Assembly: GCA_001939145.1 (NCBI GenBank)
Contig: LSRX01000669.1
Location: 149,785-213,784 of the forward strand
Source of the DNA: Symbiodinium microadriaticum
Lineage: Eukaryota > Sar > Dinophyceae > Suessiales > Symbiodiniaceae
Reading direction: 5' to 3'
DNA length: 64,000 bases
Shown: one piece after another, positions 57,761 through 64,000 of the stretch
Layout: every line of letters starts with the position of its first letter
Position numbering within the stretch: position 1 is the first letter of the stretch
Made by a program: the position numbers and the translations under genes
The notes under the pieces: model-generated
What the model was told of the DNA's origin: nothing
Databases searched by the model: none
What the model saw: the letters and a program-made list of their open reading frames with translations, nothing else

Positions 57761-58964
57761 GCTAGAATCGACACCATCCTGAGTGTTGGTGTATCGGGGT
57801 TGCCTGTTTTGCTCGGAACCTTAAGGACGAAAGGACACACTTAAAAGTAGGGGCACCATACCCTTGTACTATGAATTACTATATTGTATATTAACCTTAA
57901 GCCCTTTTAGGGTTCATTTCGTCCTTAAGGAAGTGGCATTCTGCACATTCCCTACTCAAGTTGTCTTATGAGGGGCTCTTTAAAAAAAACGAAGGCGTCT
58001 GAAACAAGGATCCGGCGCAGTAGAATCCATAGTAGAAGGGCCACCCAAGACAAGTTTAAGAACTCGCCCAGTTGCTGTCTGCCAGGTCTATTTACTTGCG
58101 CGTCACCGAGGCTCGCTACGTATCCCTAAGTGTCCATGTACCCAAATAGTATATACATTGGCCCCAAAGTACTTATATGGGGACTACTTTAAGGCCGAAG
58201 TATATCTATTTGGCTACATGGACCCCTAGAGTATCCGTGCACTTGCGACATCTCTATTGGAAGGAGAAACACTTCAAACCCCCCGCAGCACCATGGGGCT
58301 TCGGAGTTTAAGGTGTGTGGTGTTGGCGTCAAGCAAACTGTGGTGTTTAGGGTTTTGGGGTGTGGGATAAAACAGCCTTAGACCGAATTCCGTGAAGGTT
58401 GTCAATTTCCGACCTCGTTTCAGCTTGGAACTTTGGAAGCCTCAATTTCTGCAGCCTTCGGACTTTCCACGCCTAGCACTGGAAGACGTGCAAGGCCTGG
58501 CATGATGTGGCAGCTTCCCATTATAAGGGGTACCTTAAGTTGGGGGTCCTTATACTGAGGATCCTAGTATTTGGGGTACTATATTAGGGTCCCCCTAGTT
58601 TCGGAAACCTCCTTGTGTATGTCGCTCTCTCGCTCTCTCTCTCTGTCTCTCTGTGTCTCTCCCTCTCCTCTCCAGTACGGTGGGCAGTGCAAGACGGACC
58701 CTTGAGAGCAAGCTGTTGGTTACGAGTATGCCCCAAAAGACAAACACAAATGTACCCTCATTCAACATTCTGGAAGAGCTCTGTGTACACCTGTCGGCAC
58801 ACCAATACAAAGCCTATCAAAGCCTGAGCCCGAAACCCCGAATGTGGGATTTCGACTGTCTCGCTGATGCAGGTCGAACAGAACGACACCCAGCCAAGCC
58901 CTTAGTATCCGAGCTTTGCGACGGCTTGTCGCTGGGGACAATTACACTGCATGGGCCTTGGTAG
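57761..58964 (+). CDS. Candidate multi-segment gene crossed by families F, A and H
   Basis: Segments 57761-57818, 57933-58123 and 58235-58342 stay in one frame when family F (AA TSD) and family A (TAT TSD) are removed. A 39-nt GT-AG intron (58343-58381), starting GTGTTTAGGG, joins in phase to 58382-58511. Family H follows, then GTATGT with a (CT)n tract ending CTCCAG, and a 103-codon frame to TAG at 58962. Segments include ASETRIRRSRIHSRRATQDK, SFQLGTLEASISAAFGLSTP and NVPSFNILEELCVHLSAHQY. The join at H is unresolved. Over 250 residues, unrecognised. Confidence 0.55.
57819..57930. mobile_element. Family F palindrome with AA TSD
   Basis: CCTTAAGGACGAAAGG ... GTTCATTTCGTCCTTAAGG. Confidence 0.85.
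58124..58231. mobile_element. Family A palindrome with TAT TSD
   Basis: CCCTAAGTGTCCATGTACCC ... GGCTACATGGACCCCTAGAG. Confidence 0.85.
58512..58611. mobile_element. Family H palindrome
   Basis: CATTATAAGGGGTACC ... GGTCCCCCTAGTTTCGGAAA core with GGATCC centre. Confidence 0.7.
58620..58675. repeat. (CT)n tract ending CTCCAG
   Basis: Pure pyrimidine run preceded by GTATGT; looks like the polypyrimidine tract of an intron. Confidence 0.8.
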
Positions 58965-59196
58965 GGTTTGCAGGATGTTTGAATCTATCGAACTGATTCG
59001 AAAGATTCTATGAATGATTGCAGAGTTCGGCGACTGATACCGAGATCCGAATAACTGTTATAACATACAGTAACGTCAACATCGTAGTCATTGTCCGCAC
59101 ACATGTATACCACAACGTGCTGTGTCGAAAACGTAGAAGGCAGATTTCAGGGGGTGCGAGCGCAGCAGCAGTTTTGAGGCAGGTGGGTAAGGATGC

Positions 59197-59403
59197 TTGC
59201 CGGAGAGACAATTAGGTTTATGCAACACGCAGCAAGGATCTGCGAACCTTGAGTTCATGCGTACTGATATGAAAGCGGGCACCAAAAAAGCTGGAGCAAA
59301 GCAGCAGTTCTTTGCGTGTCAGCAAGATGCCGTCAAGCCATCGAATTTGCATTTTGCCGGAGGACAGGGGGGCAACAGTGGAGGTGGCCTGGACGAAATC
59401 TAG
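59197..59403 (+). CDS. Open frame of 68 codons
   Basis: GSANLEFMRTDMKAGTKKAG and QQFFACQQDAVKPSNLHFAG, Gly-rich end. An ATG-led minus frame (59218-59493, 91 codons) overlaps fully; strand unresolved. Confidence 0.35.
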   Translation: MPERQLGLCNTQQGSANLEFMRTDMKAGTKKAGAKQQFFACQQDAVKPSNLHFAGGQGGNSGGGLDEI

Positions 59404-59414
59404 CTCTCTCATAG

Positions 59415-59573
59415 ATGGCGCGAGAACTGGAGAATGATACATCTGCCACGTGTGCCCAAAAGCAGGAGCCAAACACTCCAAATGGAGAGTCATCAGGCAA
59501 TCAGCCGAGGAAGCATTTCATTTGGGTCCCTCCCTCACCTGACGCCCTAAACGCTAAACCCCCTGAGCCCTAG
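59415..59573 (+). CDS. Small ORF of 52 codons
   Basis: After TCTCTCATAG; MARELENDTSATCAQKQEPN and NQPRKHFIWVPPSPD, TAG stop. Hydrophilic. Competes with the minus-strand frame noted at 59218-59493. Confidence 0.35.
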   Translation: MARELENDTSATCAQKQEPNTPNGESSGNQPRKHFIWVPPSPDALNAKPPEP

Positions 59574-59772
59574 CCTTGCGTTCCGCCGTCCTTGATGCAG
59601 AGCAAGCATTGATCACCTCCATCGGCTCGGTCTCTTCCTCTGCTGTGTGATGCTCCTTGAAATCCTTACCAGGGCTTTTAGAGGCTAGGGTTTTGGAATG
59701 CTGATGATTCTGATGATGCTCATCAGGGGTGAGGGGGGCAGGATCAACACCCGATGTGTCATTCAGTGAACC
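59554..59772 (-). CDS. Candidate terminal exon after a TTTAG acceptor
   Basis: The minus strand reads GGGTTTAG|GGTTCACTG. The 73-codon frame contains VDPAPLTPDEHHQNHQHSKT, KDFKEHHTAEEETEPMEVIN and a basic end, TAG. His- and Glu-rich, well mixed; no ATG at the start. Unrecognised. Confidence 0.5.
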   Translation of the reverse strand, partial: GSLNDTSGVDPAPLTPDEHHQNHQHSKTLASKSPGKDFKEHHTAEEETEPMEVINACSASRTAERKARAQGV

Positions 59773-59994
59773 CTAAACCCTAAACCCTATTTCTTGAACC
59801 CGAATCCCTGAGGCTTACAGTATCCCACACCCGAAGCCTGGTATGCTTTTGACAGGGCTTCGGGCCAGGGTTGATGAATTTCGGAAGAAAGGATTTCCCA
59901 CCCGCTATCCTAAATCACAGGATGTTTGATAGCCCAAGGCCGCACACACTTCATAAAGCCACATGTAAGAGCACTGCTGAGAGCTCAAGCATCC

Positions 59995-60410
59995 CAAACC
60001 GAAGCCCCTAACTTCAAACCCCGAGTCCTTGACCCTATAGCCCTCCTAAACCCTAAACCCTAAACCCCAAACCCGAAAACCCTAAACCCTAAACCAACCC
60101 TAAACCCAATCCAAAACTCGACGCCTCAGATCCTGAAGCTCAGGAACCCCAAAATTCAATCCCAAAAATCCGGAAAACCCCCCCTAAACCCAAAGCCATT
60201 TTGCTGAACCAAAAAATCCTAAACCCTACCTCCTGCACCCGAAGCCCTCAATCCTGAACCCTAAACCCTAAACCCCTGAATCCAAAACCTTCAATCCTGA
60301 ACCCTAAACCCTAAACCCTCAATCCTGAACCCTGAACCCAAAACCCTCAATCCTGAACCCTAAACCCTTAATCCTGGACCTAGAACCTAAAGGCCGCAGG
60401 CTGCACCCGG
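59995..60410. repeat. Telomere-like array, CCCTAAA on top
   Basis: CCCTAAA with TCAATCCTGAACCC units repeated at about 60250-60380. Arrays continue at 60480-60600 (C-strand) and 60680-60770 (G-strand). Confidence 0.85.
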
Positions 60411-60780
60411 AACCCTAGAACAAAGAAGCGCAAGAAAACAGCCCACGACACCGATTAGGGTTTTAGAGTTTGAGGCTCCAGGCCTGAACCCTAAACCCTC
60501 ACCCTAAACCCTAAATCCTAAGCCCTAAACCCTAAAGACCTAAAGCCCCAAAACCCTAAACCCTAAATCCTAAGCCCTAAGCCCTAGATCCCAAAGGACC
60601 CTCAGACCCTAAAGCCTCATCTGACAGTGAAAGCCCCTGGGGCCTCAAAGGCGTTTCCCTAAGGGCTTAAGGCCCTAAGACACGGTTTAGGGTTTAGGGC
60701 TTAGGGCTTAAGGGGTTTAAGGTTTAGGGTTTAGTGGTTTATGGTTTAAGGTTTAGGGTTTAGGGTAAGGCCTTAAGACC

Positions 60781-60909
60781 ATGAACAAGCTGAATTCAGG
60801 AAATATTCGTGATAACTTCTACGGGGGTTCTTACAATATGATTGAAGGTCTGCACCAGCTATATTCCTTATATGGTTCCAGGGTTTGGGAGTCTTTGGCT
60901 AAAGCCTAA
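60781..60909 (+). CDS. Small complete ORF of 42 codons
   Basis: ATG-led MNKLNSGNIRDNFYGGSYNM, then EGLHQLYSLYGSRVWESLAK, TAA. Begins just after a telomere-like array. Well-mixed composition, but short. Confidence 0.45.
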   Translation: MNKLNSGNIRDNFYGGSYNMIEGLHQLYSLYGSRVWESLAKA

Positions 60910-60947
60910 GCCCTAGGACATTTTCAGGTGGGCAGTTACCGTTATAG

Positions 60948-61036
60948 GAGCCTTATAGAAGGTCTATATACTTTATAGAAGCCTTATAGAAGCCCTATAT
61001 ACTCTAAACTCCCCACCTGTAGTTTCCTTTAATAAG
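60948..61036. repeat. Dispersed repeat O, copy 2
   Basis: Near-identical to 56733-56818 (AGAAGGTCTATATACTTTAT ... CTGTAGTTTCCTTTAAT). Confidence 0.75.
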
Positions 61037-61215
61037 CCCTAACCTAAACCCTCAAACCCTAAGCCCTAAACCCTAAACCCGAAGCCCTAAGCCCTAAGCC
61101 CTAAACCCTAAACCCGAAGCCCTAAGCCCTAAACCCTAAACCCTAAACCAACCCTAAACCCTAAACCTTAAACCAACCCTAAACCTAAACCCACCCTAAA
61201 CCCTAAACCCTCAAA
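61030..61215. repeat. Telomere-like array, CCCTAAA/CCCTAAG on top
   Basis: Includes AACCAACCCTAAACC variants. Confidence 0.85.
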
Positions 61216-61308
61216 CTTGGGAGACCAAAATCCAACAGGCCAGGGGGCCCTGTCCAGCGGAGCATTCAGCAGGATTCCCAGCTTCAGGGCGCCAGGGTCA
61301 CGGTTTAG
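61207..61308 (+). CDS. Possible exon
   Basis: Frame with LGRPKSNRPGGPVQRSIQQD and SQLQGARVTV, between a C-strand array and a TTTAGGG array. Confidence 0.35.
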   Translation, partial: TLKLGRPKSNRPGGPVQRSIQQDSQLQGARVTV

Positions 61309-61669
61309 GGTTTTGGGGTTTTAGGGTTTAGGGCTTTAGGGTTTAGGGCTTTAGGGTTTTAGGGTTTAGGGTTTTAGGGTTTAGGGTTTAGGGTTACCAG
61401 GGTTCCCCGGGAAGGGTTATAAGCTTCTTGAGCGCTTTACACTGCTTGAAAGGAAAAAGGTTCTCATAATAAGGTGTCACAAGATCCCTGTTAGTTTCAG
61501 AAAGGTTTGTAGTTTAGGCATGAAGCTTTTCGTCGGGTAATTAGAGGATGCTTTTGGATGCTTGAGGGTGTTAATGCCCCAAGAAAATTCACGGTTCTCG
61601 GTTTAGGGTTTGGGGCTTCCAGGCTGTAGACGTTCGGTACTAAGCCCTAAGCCCTGGACCATCCTAAAC

Positions 61670-61777
61670 CCTACTAGTTATGATAGAAATCCTGCATTAC
61701 CCTAAGGACCCTAAACTATGGGAAGTTTGGTATGTTCCTTATTATTATGGGTCATGCAGGATTTATACCATCAACCA
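61670..61777. mobile_element. Family D palindrome with TA TSD
   Basis: CTAGTTATGATAGAAATCC ... GGATTTATACCATCAACCA. Confidence 0.8.
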
Positions 61778-62089
61778 TAGTTATAGGGTGAACCGGTCGA
61801 GGGTGGTTTTGGCATCCTCATCGCCCAAGACCCGATTTGAAAACTGAGGCCTTGATTGCAAGCTATTGCTGTTTAGGGCTTTGGGTTTCGGGTACCAGGT
61901 TAGCGTTAAGGGTTGTGGGGCCTTTGAGGCCCTTGAGCCCCCTTATGCTAAACCCTAAACCCTAAACCCCAAACCCCAACCCTGCATCCCATGATATTAT
62001 GGCGTTCCAGGCGTCTAGACTGGGGGTTTACAGAGGGACTTCTGTTAGCGTAGTTCCTTGTTTTGGCTAACGCATTATTTTCGTTTATA

Positions 62090-62183
62090 CCCATAGGCCC
62101 CTCAGTAGTTCCTTTTGGGGGATTAGCTTTTTGGATTCTAAATGTAAACCACGAAAAGGAACTACTTAGGGGCCTACGGGTAG
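62090..62183. mobile_element. Family C palindrome
   Basis: CCCATAGGCCCCTCAGTAG ... CTACTTAGGGGCCTACGGG, TA flanks. Confidence 0.85.
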
Positions 62184-62240
62184 TAGGAGGAGGCACTCCA
62201 AGAAGACGATACTGAAACACGGTTTAGGGTTTAGGGTTTG

Positions 62241-62589
62241 ATGAGCAACGTTCTGTGCGACCTGTGTGATTCCCCACATGTATACTACTCACACTTCGGA
62301 CATTTGGAAGAGGAGTCTGCTCCATCTACCCCTAGCATTGACAAGCCATGCGTGTCTTATGCAAGAAGCTTGAGGTGCACAAAATCAGGCATGCCAGCCA
62401 CTTGCAGCCGTACTTGGAGGTTCATGGGTAGTAATAAGCGGGGTTATAAGTAGGGTAACTATCCATATTAGGCCCTACTTATAACTACCCATGAACCTCC
62501 AAGTTTCACCAGTCGATAACACCGTAAACAGTGATCTAAGGCGCCAGAACAACCCAGCTAATTTATTACATTCTGCACACTCACCATGA
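62241..62589 (+). CDS. Candidate gene split by a family B palindrome
   Basis: ATG follows telomere-like repeats. Left segment (62241-62412) encodes MSNVLCDLCDSPHVYYSHFG and a Ser/Thr/Pro-rich stretch; the C-x2-C with following His residues could bind metal. Family B (62413-62503) interrupts it. Exact removal continues in frame with ISPVDNTVNSDLRRQNNPAN to TGA, 85 residues. The right segment is open only in this phase as far as I read. Confidence 0.6.
62413..62503. mobile_element. Family B palindrome
   Basis: CTTGGAGGTTCATGGGTAGT ... ACTACCCATGAACCTCCAAG. Confidence 0.85.
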
Positions 62590-62610
62590 TCTTATTCAAG
62601 CAGGTAAGTA

Positions 62611-62668
62611 GGCTTTTGGGCCCAAAGACCATACTGTATAAGGCTTTTGGGCTATTTTGATGCAAAAG
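62611..62668. repeat. Family Q inverted repeat
   Basis: AGGCTTTTGGGCCCAAAGAC, identical in its core to 53153. Confidence 0.7.
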
Positions 62669-62828
62669 GTAAGGAATGGATTGGATCAGTATGATAGTCC
62701 GTTAGCGCGCCTTACAGTAGATAGCCCAGTCCCCCATTCCCAACCAAGAAGCAGGGATGCCATGCAGCATTCGGACCTTATAAATAAAGCTTGAACCCTC
62801 AAACCCTAAAGCCCCAAACCCCAAGACC

Positions 62829-63011
62829 CTATAACCCTCGACCCTGAACCGAAACGCCTGAAGCCCAAGCCCAAATCAAAACCTCAACCCTACATTTCCG
62901 AGCACGATTCAAGCATAGCCTGTGAGCCCGCCCTGAGGCTCGTGGAGAACAGCAGTGAGCCCCCAGCTGAGCAATCCAGCTTTGGGCTCCTTTGTAAGCA
63001 TCCGATTTCAT
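62829..63011 (-). CDS. Candidate gene of 60 codons
   Basis: ATG-led MKSDAYKGAQSWIAQLGAHC, an Arg-rich middle and VEVLIWAWASGVSVQG. The stop lies in CCCTAAA-like sequence. Confidence 0.45.
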   Translation of the reverse strand: MKSDAYKGAQSWIAQLGAHCCSPRASGRAHRLCLNRARKCRVEVLIWAWASGVSVQGRGL

Positions 63012-63060
63012 TGTTGAGCGTTTGGGTTTGGGGTTGAAGTTGGGGTTTAGGGTTTAGGGT

Positions 63061-63435
63061 TTAGGAATTCTTTGCATGATGATAGGTTATAGTTGCTACT
63101 GATACATAGATAGGCCTACTTATCAGCCTTCCTCCGACATCCCACCATGATCCTATGCCACATTGTGGGTTGAGGGGTTGGGGGCTTGGGGCGCATCGCA
63201 CTCCGACTTCTTCATGTGTACCTTTGGAACTAGGTCTAAGTCCCCCAAGTGGTGCTCGTTTGCACTTTCCGGTTTCAATTTCAACAAAGAAGCACCAAAT
63301 GAAACCGAATAGAAGGATAAATTCTTTGTTATTATGTGGTTTGTGGGCAACCCAGTTCGAGTAATGGTTTCTGTGATCTATATACCCTACAATTATGTAG
63401 GGATGTTTAGGGTTAAGGGCTCTAGGGTGGCTCAT
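63061..63435 (-). CDS. Candidate gene of 124 codons
   Basis: Contains KEFILLFGFIWCFFVEIETG (hydrophobic), KGTHEEVGVRCAPSPQPLNP and RLISRPIYVSVATITYHHAK. The first 30 residues include telomere-like sequence, so the true start may be internal. A shorter plus-strand frame overlaps. Unrecognised. Confidence 0.5.
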   Translation of the reverse strand: MSHPRALNPKHPYIIVGYIDHRNHYSNWVAHKPHNNKEFILLFGFIWCFFVEIETGKCKRAPLGGLRPSSKGTHEEVGVRCAPSPQPLNPQCGIGSWWDVGGRLISRPIYVSVATITYHHAKNS

Positions 63436-63443
63436 CTAATTAG

Positions 63444-63464
63444 GTGTGTGTGTGTGTGTGTGCG
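63444..63464. repeat. (GT)n microsatellite
   Basis: GTGTGTGTGTGTGTGTGTGC. Confidence 0.9.
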
Positions 63465-63480
63465 TTGCGCTGCTTATTAG

Positions 63481-63618
63481 TTAGAGAGGTGGGTGAGTGT
63501 CTATTTTGGGTTCTCTGGTGGGAGGTTAAATTACAAAGAAGAGCCCGCCACCACGACACTGAGTCAAGCACCACAAGTTTTCCGAGACGTTGGTTCTGTT
63601 TGGTTTAGCAAAGTTTAG
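63481..63618 (+). CDS. Candidate terminal exon
   Basis: Frame with ERWVSVYFGFSGGRLNYKEE and PATTTLSQAPQVFRDVGSVW, TAG at a telomere-like unit. No ATG. Confidence 0.45.
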   Translation, partial: LERWVSVYFGFSGGRLNYKEEPATTTLSQAPQVFRDVGSVWFSKV

Positions 63619-63811
63619 CCCTAAACCCCAACCCGCTCCAACCCCCTAACAACAAGAGGCACGGCAGTTATAAGTTCTTTTTATATGCTTTTTAACAGCA
63701 AAAATATCGCCCGGCAACCTTAAGGCCTAAATCCTGAACCCTGAATCCCCAAACCTACTCCCTAAACCCTAAGCCCATCTAAGCCCCAAGCCCTACGCCC
63801 AAAACCTCTAA

Positions 63812-63910
63812 GCCCCAAACAATGCGGTAGAAGATGCGCAGTCCAGGCCAGCCGGCAGTGACGGGGCGCCTGGCACCCAGCGCGGTTCCAAATTTTTCCC
63901 TAAACCCTAA
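63812..63910 (+). CDS. Possible exon
   Basis: Frame with NNAVEDAQSRPAGSDGAPGT and QRGSKFFPKP, TAA in a CCCTAAA run. Confidence 0.4.
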   Translation, partial: APNNAVEDAQSRPAGSDGAPGTQRGSKFFPKP

Positions 63911-63975
63911 ACCCTGTAAAACCTTAAACCCTATAACCCTATAAAACCCTAAAGCCCTAAAGCCCTAAACTTTTT
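63900..63975. repeat. Telomere-like array, CCCTAAA on top
   Basis: C-strand units up to near the window end. Confidence 0.85.
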
Positions 63976-64000
63976 TGTTTCGGCGTCCAGGGCCTAGAAG

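Noticed and set aside
51662..58231. Family A palindromes as transcription terminators or tRNA-like genes
   Set aside because: No T run, no tRNA box A/B pattern, and TSDs point to insertion.
58620..58675. Serine/leucine-rich coding over the (CT)n tract
   Set aside because: Better explained as a polypyrimidine tract between GTATGT and CTCCAG.
4511..62503. CRISPR array from recurring palindromes
   Set aside because: Copies are dispersed over 60 kb with no regular spacers and no cas genes; the host is a eukaryote.

Overview
The window looks like nuclear DNA of a protist or alga with plant-type telomere repeats. Degenerate TTTAGGG / CCCTAAA heptamers occur in dozens of arrays on both strands along all 64 kb, and candidate genes have short GT-AG introns, many of 38-46 nt. 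I see no bacterial operons, rRNA, tRNA, CRISPR array or recognisable virus or autonomous transposon. Telomere type, intron size and abundant palindromic elements would fit an alveolate such as a dinoflagellate relative or chromerid, but no protein here is one I can name, so the lineage is inference.

Three layers alternate. (1) Telomere-like arrays, mostly 50-500 bp and rich in stop codons. (2) More than 60 copies or fragments of near-perfect palindromes of about 85-125 bp, which I sort into families A-M plus O and Q by arm sequence. They look like non-autonomous, MITE-like elements, several with visible target-site duplications (TSDs). (3) Short repeat-free islands of 100-600 bp with open frames, canonical splice sites or both.

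Region by region: 0-7 kb telomere-like arrays, a 311-bp gap and a few small exons; 7-15 kb exon islands interrupted by families A, B, E, G, I and K; 15-21 kb array-rich with genes near 16.6 and 19.4 kb; 21-34 kb many small exons and an exact 986-bp duplication joined by one N (probably an assembly error); 34-52 kb dense alternation of exons and palindromes; 52-55 kb two adjacent minus-strand genes; 55-64 kb the longest open frame (148 codons) and a multi-segment gene at 57.8-59.0 kb.

Main inference: in at least twelve places, removing one palindrome (with one TSD copy where there is one) joins two flanking open frames in the same phase. This is what intron-generating elements (introners) would do. 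Separately, telomere-like repeats seem to serve as intron sequence: GGGTTTAG offers both a GT and a TTTAG acceptor, and several in-phase introns use them.

Caution: at this base composition a 40-50 codon open frame is expected by chance somewhere in the six frames of many 150-bp islands. Single exons without splice support are weak. I chose frames and joins by eye, so transcript data would be decisive. No function is assigned to any protein.
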